A DNA stretch of 64,000 nt from Candidatus Omnitrophota bacterium (lineage in GTDB: Bacteria > Omnitrophota > Gorgyraeia > JAUYCX01): NCBI GenBank assembly GCA_030692045.1, contig JAUYCX010000035.1, positions 1 to 64,000 on the forward strand. Reading direction: 5' to 3'. The position numbers and the translations under genes are program-made. Positions 19,348-30,100 of the stretch are shown one piece after another (position 1 is the stretch's first letter; each line of letters opens with the position of its first letter). The notes under the pieces are model-generated. The model made no database searches, had not been told where the DNA came from, and was given only the letters and a program-made list of their open reading frames with translations.

Positions 19348-19361
19348 AGGAGAGATGATAA

Positions 19362-20918
19362 ATGGAATCCAAACAGCAAGAAAATAAAAAAATGTCTGAA
19401 ATTTATAACCAGACATTAAAGGATATAAAGGAAGGCCAAATAATTAAGGGAACAATTGTAGGAATTACGCAAAAGGATGTTTTGGTAGATGTGGGCTACA
19501 AATCAGAAGGAATAATCCCTTTGATTGAGTTTTCTAATCCAAAAGAACTTAAGCTTAATCAAGAGATTGAGGTTTTAGTTGAAGCGAAAGAGGATGAAGA
19601 TGGCAGAATTATGCTTTCTCGAGAAAAGGCTGAGAAGTTAAAGGGTTGGCAGAGGATTGTCAACAATACAAAAGAAGGCGATTTGGTTGAAGGCAGAATT
19701 AAGAAAAAGGTAAAGGGCGGTTATATAGTGGATGTTTATGGAACAGAAGGATTTTTGCCAATCTCTCTGTCTTCGTTTAGAGGAGTTTCTGATAGCGAAA
19801 TAATGTCCAAGTCCTATAAGTTTCAAGTTACAAAAATGAATAAACTACGCCGAAGTTTAATTTTGTCTCGTAGGGATGCCATTCAGAAAGAAAGAGAGGA
19901 AACCAAGGGTAAACTTTGGGATGAGTTAAAGGTTGGTCAAAAGCGTATAGGGCTTATTAAGAGCATCACTGACTTTGGTGCCTTTATTGATTTAGGCGGC
20001 ATTGACGGCCTTTTACATATTACAGATATGAGCTGGTCAAGAATAAGCCATCCTTCAGAGGTTGTGGCAATTGGCGATAAGATTGAGGTTGTAGTTTTAG
20101 ACTTTGATAAAAAAAATGCAAAAATATCTTTAGGTTTAAAACAAGTAACTTTAGATCCTTGGCAGGATATAGAAAATAAATTTCCAGTTGGTTCCAAGGT
20201 TAAGGGAAAGGTGGTAAATATCTTGCCATACGGAATTTTTGTGGAGTTAGATAAAGGAATCGAAGGCTTGGTGCACTCCTCAGAAATTTCTTGGCAGAAA
20301 AAGATTGTTAATCTTCAGGAAATGTTTGCCATTGGCGACTTGGTTGAAGTTCAGGTCTTAAATATTGATAAAGAAGCCAAGCGAATATCCTTAAGCATAA
20401 GACAGTTAGAGGCAAATCCTTGGCTTGAGGCAGAGAGTAAATTCCCCATCGGCTCAAAGGTAAGTGGAAAGGTAAGGGGTTTTACAGATTACGGAGCATT
20501 TATGGAACTGGATGAAAATTTAGAAGGGATGATTCATGTTTCAGATATGTCTTGGACAAAAAGGGTTGCTCATCCCCATGACATTTTACGAAAGGGACAA
20601 AAAGTAGAGGTGATAGTTTTAGCAGTAGATGCTCAAAATAGAAAAATTACCTTAGGACTAAAACAACTTATTACCAATCCTTGGCCTGAGATTGCTCAAA
20701 AGTATCCTATAGGCACTCAGATTGAAGCAGAAGTGTTACAGGTAAGTAGTTTTGGTGTATTTGTAAAACTTGAAGCAGAGCTTGAGGGATTGGTTTATTC
20801 TGGAGAGATTTCTAAGGAGCAACAAGAAAATCTTAAACCCGCTGATAAATTGATGGTTCGGATAATCAAGGTGGATGTTAATGAGATGAAAGTTGGTTTA
20901 AGCGCTAAATTAACTTAA
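19362..20918 (+). CDS. rpsA: 30S ribosomal protein S1
   Basis: Multiple tandem S1 domains (GSKVKGKVVNILPYGIFVELDKGIEGLVHSSEISW etc.). Confidence 0.95.
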   Translation: MESKQQENKKMSEIYNQTLKDIKEGQIIKGTIVGITQKDVLVDVGYKSEGIIPLIEFSNPKELKLNQEIEVLVEAKEDEDGRIMLSREKAEKLKGWQRIVNNTKEGDLVEGRIKKKVKGGYIVDVYGTEGFLPISLSSFRGVSDSEIMSKSYKFQVTKMNKLRRSLILSRRDAIQKEREETKGKLWDELKVGQKRIGLIKSITDFGAFIDLGGIDGLLHITDMSWSRISHPSEVVAIGDKIEVVVLDFDKKNAKISLGLKQVTLDPWQDIENKFPVGSKVKGKVVNILPYGIFVELDKGIEGLVHSSEISWQKKIVNLQEMFAIGDLVEVQVLNIDKEAKRISLSIRQLEANPWLEAESKFPIGSKVSGKVRGFTDYGAFMELDENLEGMIHVSDMSWTKRVAHPHDILRKGQKVEVIVLAVDAQNRKITLGLKQLITNPWPEIAQKYPIGTQIEAEVLQVSSFGVFVKLEAELEGLVYSGEISKEQQENLKPADKLMVRIIKVDVNEMKVGLSAKLT

Positions 20919-20928
20919 GGGAAATTGT

Positions 20929-22110
20929 ATGGATGCTAATGAACAATTAAAAATTATTTCGCGGGGTGTAGCTGAAATAATAAATCTTGATCAGCTTAAG
21001 AGTCGTATTGAGCAAAGCTTAAAGTCAAAAACACCCTTAAGAATAAAGGCAGGTTTTGACCCCACAGCCCCTGATATTCATTTGGGCCACGTGGTATTGC
21101 TTAAGAAGCTTAGGCAATTTCAAGATTGCGGTCATAAGGTTTTGTTTTTAATTGGCGATGCAACAGCCCTTGTAGGAGATCCTTCTGGGCAAAGTTTAAC
21201 GCGCAAAGTAATGACATGGGAGGAAGTTAAAGAAAATGCTAGGACCTATGAACAACAAGTCTCAAAAATTTTAAAAACCGATAAGAATGTATTTGAACGA
21301 ATACATAATAGTGATTGGTTTTTAAAACATACATTTACCTTTGAACAATTCGTTGAGCTTGCCAAGAAGTATACAATTGCCCGCATCTTAGAAAGGGATG
21401 ATTTTCAAAAAAGACTAAAAGAAAATAAACCGATTACTTTTTTGGAGACTTTTTATCCTCTTATGCAGGGTTATGACTCTGTCAAGCTTAAGGCAGATAT
21501 AGAGTTGGGAGGTACTGACCAAAAGTTTAATCTTTTGTTAGGCAGAGAATTGCAGAGAGAGTACGGCCAAGAGCCGCAAATTGTGATTACAACCCCGCTT
21601 CTCGAAGGATTAGATGGCGTTTGCAAGATGTCAAAGTCTTTTAAGAATCATATCGGCATAAATGAGCCACCCAAAGAGATGTTTGGAAAAATAATGTCCA
21701 TTTCAGATGATATGATGTGGAAGTACTATGAGTTATTGACAGAAGAAGATTTGATAAAGATAAAAAAACTGCATCCCAAAGAAGCAAAGCTTAATTTAGC
21801 TCAAATTCTAGTTGAGCAATTTTCTTCTTCTGCTGAAGCTAAGAAGGCGAGGTATGCGTTTGAGAGAATTTTCTCTGATAAACAAAACCCAGAAGATATT
21901 TTGGAATATCGTTTTTCAGATACAAGCGGGTCCTTTATAGAAATTTTACACAAAACAGGGATTACTAGTTCAAAAAATGAAGCGCGTAGGCTTATTGAAG
22001 CTGGCGCAGTTTATTTTAATAATAAAAAAATCAACGAAAATTGGCAGATAAAGGAGGGGATAATAAGAGTCGGGAAAAGAAGATTCTTGAAATTAATCCG
22101 CAGCAAATAA
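20929..22110 (+). CDS. tyrS: Tyrosyl-tRNA synthetase
   Basis: GFDPTAPDIHLGHVV, GDATALVGDPSG, KMSKSFKN and C-terminal S4 domain. Confidence 0.96.
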   Translation: MDANEQLKIISRGVAEIINLDQLKSRIEQSLKSKTPLRIKAGFDPTAPDIHLGHVVLLKKLRQFQDCGHKVLFLIGDATALVGDPSGQSLTRKVMTWEEVKENARTYEQQVSKILKTDKNVFERIHNSDWFLKHTFTFEQFVELAKKYTIARILERDDFQKRLKENKPITFLETFYPLMQGYDSVKLKADIELGGTDQKFNLLLGRELQREYGQEPQIVITTPLLEGLDGVCKMSKSFKNHIGINEPPKEMFGKIMSISDDMMWKYYELLTEEDLIKIKKLHPKEAKLNLAQILVEQFSSSAEAKKARYAFERIFSDKQNPEDILEYRFSDTSGSFIEILHKTGITSSKNEARRLIEAGAVYFNNKKINENWQIKEGIIRVGKRRFLKLIRSK

Positions 22111-22170
22111 GCTCATTTTTAAAATATCTTTTTGCCTGCCAAAAACTAAATTAAATGGCAATTTTTACTT

Positions 22171-22252
22171 GGTCGAGAAAGTATTCTCGACACAAGCGAA
22201 AAAATAAGCACAAGTTTGTATTTTTTCGCTTGCGCCGCAAAAGTCTTTGCGG
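22171..22252. repeat. Three consecutive perfect intergenic hairpins
   Basis: GTCGAGAA-N4-TTCTCGAC (22171-22190); AAGCGAAAAAATA-N12-TATTTTTTCGCTT (22193-22230); GCCGCAAA-N4-TTTGCGGC (22233-22252). Confidence 0.8.
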
Positions 22253-22347
22253 CATCAAGCAAAATTTAATCCACAAGGGATAGACCATCCTGATACCTTT
22301 AAAGGATGGGTCTAAACGCCAGTTGGCAAATTTTGCTGTTAGCTAAA

Positions 22348-23723
22348 TTTTAAAAGTGAACAATTTAAACTTTAAAAGTGGACAGTCCCAGTAATCTGGT
22401 TTTGATGAACCGGACGTCCAAAAGTTGATCTTTAAACCAGAATCGAACTTCGGATAAACCGCTATTTTGATCTGGGTAAATACGTAAATTGACCGTTTCT
22501 CGGATTGGTGCATTGTTGAATTTGATTTGCAGATTATTAACCGATATAGACCTGTAGGCATCAACCGTTCTATCCATTCTGAAACAAAAGATATCTTTCG
22601 TTGTTTTATATGGTGGCGGGACAAAGAATTTGCGAAAGACGTTTTTCTTTTGTTTCAAAGCTCTTTGATAACGCAGGTAAGGAATCTCACCAGTAGTGGA
22701 GTGCACGCGTTTGTAATTGTATTCAAAGACTTCGCGGAATAAGACCTGATTGGCTTTAGCGATGGTTGCGATGTTGTCTCTGGCACAGATGCGCACAATA
22801 TGGTCTTGCAGCCAGCCGTAAGGTCGTTCTACTTTGCCTTTGGCTTGAGGGGATAACGCGTGGATGACTTTGACTTGACAATCGTGGACAACCTGTTTCC
22901 ATTGGGGGATAGAGTCATCAGTTAATTGATGATGTTTGTAATGGAGTTTATCACGTCCTCGAACGAATCTGAAAATAGAATCGGAATCGACATACATGCT
23001 TAAAGGCAGGCCATATTTCAAAAACACCGTCTGGAGAGCTAAGATGTGAGGCCAAGCAAGGTCTCTTAAAATCAACATGGCATACAGGATCATGCGGCTG
23101 AAGTCATCCAGTGAGGTAATCAGCCACCATTTTTGCTTGGCGTATGGACTCCAGAGGTGGAAAGAAGAATCATGCTGAAGTAATTCACCCACATGGTTGG
23201 TGATCACCTCACGGTCATGGATTTTAAGATTTTTGGATCGGGCAATATAAAAACCATGTTGTTTGGCACGTTTGATGATCGTGGGTAATGAGACTTCCTG
23301 CCGATAACGATTTTTTAGATCATTTTTGATAAAACTATAGTTGTATGACCAAATAGGCATATCTTTGTTATCAATAAATGTTTTTGTGGTCTTAAGTTCT
23401 TTGAGGATATTTTTCTCAATCGTAGGGTTAAGGGTTCTGGTGTGCTTGGTTCGTTGATAGGCAACAGTAAACTTATCAGGGTTATTGCGGTAATCCTTAA
23501 CCAAAGCAAAGAATCGGGTTTTCCCGATTTTTAAGACTGTTTGGACATGCTCGCGCTTAATTTCGCCGTTTAGGTAGCGTTGCATAAGATCTTTAACCTG
23601 TTCATCAGTGAACTTTTTGTGGATTTGCTCAGCCATACCAACACCTCCATTTTCTTATAAGTATGGCTGATAGAGGTGTTCACTTTTAAAATTTAAATCA
23701 CTTTAGAAACAGTTCACTTTTAA
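22348..23723 (-). mobile_element. Complete insertion sequence with DDE/rve transposase (IS481/ISNCY-like)
   Basis: Terminal inverted repeats TTAAAAGTGAAC (around 22350-22361) / GTTCACTTTTAA (23712-23723) bracket one transposase ORF; 17-bp direct repeat AGTTGGCAAATTTTGCT lies just outside (22321-22337, 23737-23753). Confidence 0.87.
22365..23636 (-). CDS. Integrase-catalytic-domain (rve) transposase
   Basis: 423 aa; HDSSFHLWSPYAKQKWWLITSLDDFSR ... PLSMYVDSDSIF ... SPQAKGKVERPYGWLQD, with D, D, E residues spaced as in rve-fold transposases. Confidence 0.92.
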   Translation of the reverse strand: MAEQIHKKFTDEQVKDLMQRYLNGEIKREHVQTVLKIGKTRFFALVKDYRNNPDKFTVAYQRTKHTRTLNPTIEKNILKELKTTKTFIDNKDMPIWSYNYSFIKNDLKNRYRQEVSLPTIIKRAKQHGFYIARSKNLKIHDREVITNHVGELLQHDSSFHLWSPYAKQKWWLITSLDDFSRMILYAMLILRDLAWPHILALQTVFLKYGLPLSMYVDSDSIFRFVRGRDKLHYKHHQLTDDSIPQWKQVVHDCQVKVIHALSPQAKGKVERPYGWLQDHIVRICARDNIATIAKANQVLFREVFEYNYKRVHSTTGEIPYLRYQRALKQKKNVFRKFFVPPPYKTTKDIFCFRMDRTVDAYRSISVNNLQIKFNNAPIRETVNLRIYPDQNSGLSEVRFWFKDQLLDVRFIKTRLLGLSTFKV

Positions 23724-23752
23724 TTTTTAAATGACAAGTTGGCAAATTTTGC

Positions 23753-23781
23753 TTGACAATATATAATTTTATGTGTATACT
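23753..23781 (+). promoter_or_regulatory. Sigma70-consensus promoter of tRNA-Thr/rpmG/tRNA-Trp/secE/nusG operon
   Basis: TTGACA (23753-23758), 17-bp spacer, TATACT (23776-23781). Confidence 0.8.
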
Positions 23782-23849
23782 TAACATTTCTGTAATCTGA
23801 CCAAAAAGCTTATGCCAGCAGGGCAAGTTATTTATTCTTTGAGATTATT

Positions 23850-23922
23850 GCTGGAGTAGCTCAGTTGGCAGAGCACGTCCTTGGTAAGGACGGGGTCACG
23901 GGTTCAATTCCCGTCTCCAGCT
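23850..23922 (+). tRNA. tRNA-Thr (GGT)
   Basis: Cloverleaf: GCTGGAG/CTCCAGC acceptor, anticodon stem CGTCC/GGACG with loop TTGGTAA, T arm ACGGG-TTCAATT-CCCGT; CCA not encoded. Confidence 0.95.
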
Positions 23923-23969
23923 TTTAAGTCTTAAGGAGACAAATCCATAGAAAAAAATAAAATCTATTT

Positions 23970-24119
23970 ATGCGCGAGATAATTAGTTTTGAGTGTAGTG
24001 TTTGTAAAAGAAGAAATTATAGTTCTACTAAAGATAAAAAAGCACATCCGCAGAAATTAGAATTAAAAAAATTCTGTCGCTTTTGTCGCAAGCACACGTT
24101 ACATAAAGAGATAAAATAG
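23970..24119 (+). CDS. rpmG: 50S ribosomal protein L33 (zinc form); not in supplied ORF track
   Basis: MREIISFECSVCKRRNYSSTKDKKAHPQKLELKKFCRFCRKHTLHKEIK*. Confidence 0.95.
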   Translation: MREIISFECSVCKRRNYSSTKDKKAHPQKLELKKFCRFCRKHTLHKEIK

Positions 24120-24191
24120 GCCTGTAGCTCTAATTGGCAGAGCGACGGTCTCCAAAACCGTGTGTTGCAGGTTCGAATCCTGCCAGGCCTG
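24118..24191 (+). tRNA. tRNA-Trp (CCA)
   Basis: AGGCCTG/CAGGCCT acceptor, anticodon loop CTCCAAA, T arm TGCAG-GTTCGAAT-CCTGC. Confidence 0.95.
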
Positions 24192-24222
24192 TTAAATTAA
24201 ATCTGGTAGGAATAAATAATAA

Positions 24223-24492
24223 ATGTTTGAATTGATTATTAAAAATTTTACTAAAATAATTTTGGCTGTAGCTGGATTTGTTTCTATTTTTTTTATTGTC
24301 AAGAATTTTGAGCAGATAAAAAAATTCTTAATAGAAGTAAGGTTAGAGTTAACCAAGGTTTCTTGGTCAACCAGAAAGGAATTAATTACCTCAACTTGGG
24401 TGGTGATTGCCACCACCGGTTTTTTAGCAGTGTTTATAGGGACAGTTGATTTTGTTCTTTCGAAGTTTTTAAGTTTATTAATTAAACGATGA
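24223..24492 (+). CDS. secE: Preprotein translocase subunit SecE
   Basis: EVRLELTKVSWSTRKELITSTWVVIATTGFLAVFIGTVDFVLSK; precedes nusG. Confidence 0.93.
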   Translation: MFELIIKNFTKIILAVAGFVSIFFIVKNFEQIKKFLIEVRLELTKVSWSTRKELITSTWVVIATTGFLAVFIGTVDFVLSKFLSLLIKR

Positions 24493-25013
24493 AGTGGTAC
24501 GTTGTACATACTCAGACTGGTAGCGAGGAAAAGGTAAAGGCAAGCCTGGATAAACGAATTGCTGCAAGCCCTCTTAAGGATTGTTTTAAAGAGGTTATCA
24601 TACCTACTGAGCAGGTTTCAGAAATTAGATCTGGTAAAAAACGCATTTCACTTCGGAAATTTTTTCCGGGTTATCTAATCATTCAGATGGAAATGACCAA
24701 GGATAGTTGGTACTTGGTAAAGACAACACCGGGAATTACTGGTTTTATTGGTTTAGGACATAAGCCCTCAGCGCTTTCCGATGTGGAAGTTGAAAATATC
24801 TTAAAACGCACCCAAGATACCCAAGTTAAGCCTAGCCCAAAGATTGCTTTTGAGAGTGGTGAGGCAGTGAGAATTACAGAAGGTCCTTTTGCGAACTTTA
24901 ATGGCACAATTGAGGAGGTGCACCCAGAAAGGGGAAAGTTAAAGGTGGGTGTTTCGATATTTGGCAGGGCAACGCCTGTAGAGTTGGAGTATTGGCAGGT
25001 GGAGAAAATTTAA
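24489..25013 (+). CDS. nusG: Transcription antitermination factor NusG
   Basis: [19 protein letters not shown] motif [33 protein letters not shown]. Confidence 0.97.
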   Translation: MKWYVVHTQTGSEEKVKASLDKRIAASPLKDCFKEVIIPTEQVSEIRSGKKRISLRKFFPGYLIIQMEMTKDSWYLVKTTPGITGFIGLGHKPSALSDVEVENILKRTQDTQVKPSPKIAFESGEAVRITEGPFANFNGTIEEVHPERGKLKVGVSIFGRATPVELEYWQVEKI

Positions 25014-25453
25014 TGGCAAAAAAAATTACAGCACAAATAAAGTTATATGTTCCAGCAGGTCAGGCAAATCCAGCACCTCCTGTTGGTCCAGCATTGGGAC
25101 AGCACGGTGTTAACATTATGATGTTTTGTAAACAGTTTAATGAACAAACCAAGGGAAAAGAAGGTTTAATACTGCCTGCAATAATTACTGTTTATGAAGA
25201 TAAATCATTTAGTTTTATTGTTAAAAGCCCACCTAGCTCTATACTTATTAAACGTGCAGCAAATTTGGCCAAGGCCTCAGGCCAGGCAGGCAAAGAAAAA
25301 ATAGCAACTATTACCACTAAACAGGTCCAAGAGATTGCCAAACAAAAAATGCAAGATCTAAATACCTCTGATATTGAGAAGGCAATAAATATAATCAAGG
25401 GCTCAGCTAGAAGTATGGGTATAGAAGTTATAGAAGAAAATGAAAAAACATAG
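25013..25453 (+). CDS. rplK: 50S ribosomal protein L11
   Basis: [33 protein letters not shown]. Confidence 0.97.
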   Translation: MAKKITAQIKLYVPAGQANPAPPVGPALGQHGVNIMMFCKQFNEQTKGKEGLILPAIITVYEDKSFSFIVKSPPSSILIKRAANLAKASGQAGKEKIATITTKQVQEIAKQKMQDLNTSDIEKAINIIKGSARSMGIEVIEENEKT

Positions 25454-26120
25454 CAAGCGTTTTAAACAAATAGAATCACTCACAGATAAATCCAAAATTT
25501 ATGCTTTAAAAGAGGCTGTGGCAGTCATAAAAAAAGCCATTCCCGTAAAATTTAATGAGTCAATAGAATTGAATTTGCATTTAAATATAGATCCCAAAAA
25601 ATCTGAGGAATTAGTTCGCGGCACTGTTGTATTACCACATGGAACTGGAAAGAAAAAGAAAATTGCAGTTTTTTGTAAGGGAGAGCAGGAGTCTTTGGCT
25701 TCTTCTCTCGGGGTAGATTTTGTAGGTGGCAGTGATTTGATAGAGAAGGTAGCTTCAGGGTTTCTCGATTTTGATTGCGCAATTGCAACTCCTGAGATGA
25801 TGAAGGATTTAAGTCGGTTAGGAAAAATATTAGGGCCCAGGGGCCTTATGCCAAGTCCAAAGACTGGAACTGTAACAAATGATATTGCGCATGCCATTAA
25901 AGAAGTAAAGGCCGGAAAGATTGAATTTAAATCTGATAAGCAAGGTGGCTTGCACGTAGCCGTGGGTAAACTAAGTTTTAGCGAACAACAAATTTATGAT
26001 AATGCAGAATGTGTTTTAGAGGCGATTAAGCAAGTAAAGCCAGCCTCAGTTAAGGGAGAATTATTTAAAAGCATATCCCTTGCTACGACTATGGGAGTGG
26101 GTTTGAAAGTATCTATTTAA
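25440..26120 (+). CDS. rplA: 50S ribosomal protein L1
   Basis: [23 protein letters not shown] signature. Confidence 0.97.
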   Translation: MKKHSKRFKQIESLTDKSKIYALKEAVAVIKKAIPVKFNESIELNLHLNIDPKKSEELVRGTVVLPHGTGKKKKIAVFCKGEQESLASSLGVDFVGGSDLIEKVASGFLDFDCAIATPEMMKDLSRLGKILGPRGLMPSPKTGTVTNDIAHAIKEVKAGKIEFKSDKQGGLHVAVGKLSFSEQQIYDNAECVLEAIKQVKPASVKGELFKSISLATTMGVGLKVSI

Positions 26121-26126
26121 TAAAAG

Positions 26127-26663
26127 ATGGAAAAGATAGGCGTCCTTTTTAGAAAAAATTTGCAAGAGCAATTAAAGCAACGGCTCGAACAACGAGAAAA
26201 TGCCTTTCTTATGGGTTATTCTGGTGTCAAGAGCCCAAAGATGAGTGAGCTTAGAAAAGAGCTAAAACAGTTGGGAGCAAATATTTTCATAACCAGAAAT
26301 ACGCTTGCCAAAGCAACTTTAAAAGACATTAAATTGGAGGGCTTAGCTGATTTAGTAGAAGGACCCACAGCTTTTATTTATTCTGACGCCGACACTGTTT
26401 CTATTGCTAAAGCCTTGTGTAAATTTTCCCAAACAAACGAAAGTGTAAAATTAAGAGGGGGTTTTTTAAGGCAAAAATTATTAGATGCCTTTGAAATTAA
26501 AGAACTGGCAAAGCTTCCCTCAAGAACCGTTCTTTACGGAATGTTTTTGAGCGTTTTAAACGCACCGTTAACTAATTTAGCATTTGTTTTAAGCCAAAAA
26601 ATTCGTGAGCTTTTATTTTTATTAAAGGAAATAGAAAAACGAGGAGGAAATAAAAATGTCTGA
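26127..26663 (+). CDS. rplJ: 50S ribosomal protein L10
   Basis: [35 protein letters not shown]; between rplA and rplL. Confidence 0.95.
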   Translation: MEKIGVLFRKNLQEQLKQRLEQRENAFLMGYSGVKSPKMSELRKELKQLGANIFITRNTLAKATLKDIKLEGLADLVEGPTAFIYSDADTVSIAKALCKFSQTNESVKLRGGFLRQKLLDAFEIKELAKLPSRTVLYGMFLSVLNAPLTNLAFVLSQKIRELLFLLKEIEKRGGNKNV

Positions 26664-27042
26664 AAACAAATTAGAGGAGATTGTAAAAAGTATTGAGTCA
26701 ATGACGATTTTAGAGGTATCTAAGCTGGTTAAGACTTTGGAGGAAAAATTTGGTATCCAAGCATTGGCGCCAGTTGCAGCTGCAGGCAGTAGTCCCGCAG
26801 GAGCTGCAGCCGCCGCTCCTACTGAAGAAAAAACCACCTTTACAGTTGTGCTGGTAAATGTTGGCGCAAACAAGATTCAGGTAATTAAGGAGGTTAGAAC
26901 AGTTACCAATTTAGGATTAAAAGAAGCTAAAGACCTGGTGGATTCTGCGCCTAAACCAGTTAAAGAGCATGTTTCCAAAGAAGAAGCGCAAGAGTTAAAG
27001 AAAAAATTAGAAGCAGTAGGTGCAACTGTTGAATTAAAGTAA
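26656..27042 (+). CDS. rplL: 50S ribosomal protein L7/L12
   Basis: [47 protein letters not shown]. Confidence 0.97.
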   Translation: MSENKLEEIVKSIESMTILEVSKLVKTLEEKFGIQALAPVAAAGSSPAGAAAAAPTEEKTTFTVVLVNVGANKIQVIKEVRTVTNLGLKEAKDLVDSAPKPVKEHVSKEEAQELKKKLEAVGATVELK

Positions 27043-27110
27043 TCCCCGAAGCTTTGCCAAAAACCTTGATGAAGGCGCATAAAAAAGATTTTATTTAGGA
27101 ATATACTCGT

Positions 27111-30100
27111 ATGATAAAGATTAAGGATTTTAGTAAAATTCGCGAAACATATCCTATGCCTAATTTACTGGAGATTCAAACTAAGTCTTACCAGGATTTC
27201 CTGCAATTGGATGTGGCTGCGGATGAAAGAAAAGATCAGGGTTTGCAAGAGGTCTTTCAGGAGGTTTTTCCTTTGGAGAGCTATGACCGACAGACGCGCT
27301 TGGAATTTATTAGTTTTGCCTTAGGAAAACCTAAATATACCAATTTAGAGTGTCAGCGAAGAGGTATGACCTATGCAGCTCCTTTAAAGGTGAAACTGCG
27401 CCTGATTAACCCTAAGCAAATAAAAGAGCAGGAGGTTTATTTAGGTGATTTGCCGTTAATGACTGAAACCGGCACATTTATCATCAATGGCGATGAGCGT
27501 GTGGTAGTAAGCCAATTACAGCGTTCTCCAGGCGTTTCTTTTGAAGAAGAAATGCATCCTACTGGCAAGAAGATTCATTTTGGCAGGATTATTCCTTCAC
27601 GCGGTGCATGGCTTGAATTTAAATATGATTTGAATGATGTTATCTCTGTTTATGTAGATAGACGCAGAAACTTTCCAGCTACTCAAATCCTCAGGGTTAT
27701 GGGTATTTCAACAGATGGCGAAATAGAAAGGATGTTTGGTAATGAGTTTAAAGAATTAGCCAACACCTTAAAGCGAGACCATACCAAATCCAAGGAGGAT
27801 GCATTATTAGATTTCTATCGTAAAATGCGGCCCACCGAGCCGGCAACAGTAGAAGTTGCAGAGTCATTATTTTATAGATTATTTTTTGATGCCAAAAGAT
27901 ACGACCTAAGTAAAGTAGGTCGTTTTATTTTGAACCGCAAGCTAAAGATGAATGTGGCTCTGGAAGAAAAGGTTTTAGATGCGCAAACAGTTGTTGAGGC
28001 GATGAGGTATTTAATAAGACTAAGGTTAGACGAGGGCCAAACAGATGACATTGACCATTTAGGAAATCGACGCATCAAAACCGTGGGTGAGTTAGTGCAA
28101 AACCAGGTGCGTATTGGACTCTCTAGGTTAGAAAGGTCAATAAAAGAACGTTTAATTGTCTTAAGTAATTTTGAAGATATTAGTGCCCACCATTTGATAA
28201 ATTCCCGCCTATTTTCCAATCAGGTTCATGATTTCTTTGCCAGAAGCCAGTTATCTCAATTTATGGACCAGGTAAATCCCTTGGCTGAATTGACTCACAA
28301 GAGGCGTTTAAGTGCTTTGGGCCCCGGTGGGTTATCCAGAGAACGTGCTGGCTTTGAGGTGCGCGATATTCATCCTTCGCACTATGGCAGGATTTGTCCC
28401 ATAGAAACTCCTGAAGGTCCCAACATCGGACTCATTGCTTCCTTAACTACCTATTCTCGCGTAAACGAATTAGGTTTTATGGAAACTCCCTATTATAAAG
28501 TTGAGGATGGTAGAGTAACTAAAAGAATTGAATATTTAACTGCGGATAAAGAAGAAGATAAATATATTGCCCAGGCAAATGCGCTATTAGACAAAGATGG
28601 TTATTTCTTAGAAAAAGAGGTTTCCTGCCGTTACAGAGGCGATTTTCCTAAAGTAACTCCCAAAAAAGTTGAGTATATGGATGTTTCTCCTAAGCAGTTA
28701 GTCTCTGTGGCAGCAGCATTAATCCCATTTTTGGAGCATGACGACGCAAACCGCGCTTTAATGGGTTCAAATATGCAAAGGCAGGCAGTGCCATTAATGG
28801 TAACTGAGGGACCTTTGGTAGGAACCGGCATTGAGTCAAAGGCAGCTATTGATTCCGGAGTGATGGTGGTGGCAAAGGAGCCAGGCCGTGTGACCTCAGT
28901 TGACGGCTTAGAGATTACAGTGGGTAAAAACAAATATGCCTTAAAAAAATTCTCTCGTTCTAATGCGGATACTTGCATAAATCAAAAACCAATTGTGCGC
29001 TTAGGCCAAGAGGTGAAGGTTGGAGAAGTAATTGCAGATGGAATGGCTACAAAAAATGGAAAGCTTGCTTTAGGACGAAATTTATTAGCGGCGTTTATGC
29101 CTTGGCGCGGATATAATTTTGAAGATGCAATAGTTTTAAGTGAAAAATTGGTGATGAATGATGTGTTTACCTCAATACATGTGGAAAGGTTTGAGGTGGA
29201 GGCAAGGGAAACCAGGCTGGGCAATGAAGAGATGACCCGTGACATTCCCAATGTTGGCGAAGAGGCTTTAAAGGATTTGGATGAAAGCGGAATTGTCAGG
29301 GTGGGTGCAGAGGTAAGGTCATCAGATATATTGGTAGGTAAGGTTACTCCTAAAACAGAAAGGGAGCTCTCTCCTGAAGAAAGGCTTTTAAGGGCAATAT
29401 TTGGCGAGAAGGCAGCGGATATTCGCGATACATCTTTAACCGTGCCGCCAGGAATTGAGGGAGTTACCGTCAATGTCGAAGTTTTTCAGCGCAAAGAGCG
29501 CGGAAGAAAAACTAAGGAAAACAAAAGCAAGGAGCTTGCCCAGATTGCTGAAGTAAAGAATTATTATAAGCAGGAAATCCAATTCATTGAAGAAGAAAAA
29601 ATACGAAAACTTTGCAAGCTTTTAGGGGTGGATAAGAAAAAGCTGGAAAGAATGGATTTAGATAATATTGATGATGAAGAGGTAAGGCAATTTCTTTCAT
29701 TTTTCAATGATAAATTAAAGGAAGTAAAGGAAGAAGAAGAGCAAGAGATTGAAAAGATTAAACGCGGCGATGAATTGCCAGCAGGCGTAATCAAAAGAGT
29801 GGTAGTGTATATTGCTACCAAAAGAAAGATTGCTGAAGGCGATAAAGTTGCCGGCAGACACGGAAATAAAGGAGTGATTGCCAAAATACTGCCGGTTGAG
29901 GATATGCCATTTTTGCCGGATGGTACGGCTGTGGATATAATTTTAAATCCCTTAGGAGTTCCTTCCAGGATGAATGTGGGTCAAATTTTAGAGACGCATT
30001 TGGGTTGGGCAGCCAAGGTTTTAGGATTTGAATGCTTTAGCCCGGTTTTTGATGGTTCGAGTGAAAAAGAGATTAGAGAGATGTTAAAAGAAGCTAAGCT

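Noticed and set aside
22527-22742. 71-aa + strand ORF antisense to the transposase
   Set aside because: Shadow ORF within the IS; no start context.
28982-29884. Long minus-strand ORFs in rpoB (163 and 106 aa)
   Set aside because: Codon-bias shadows opposite a highly conserved gene.
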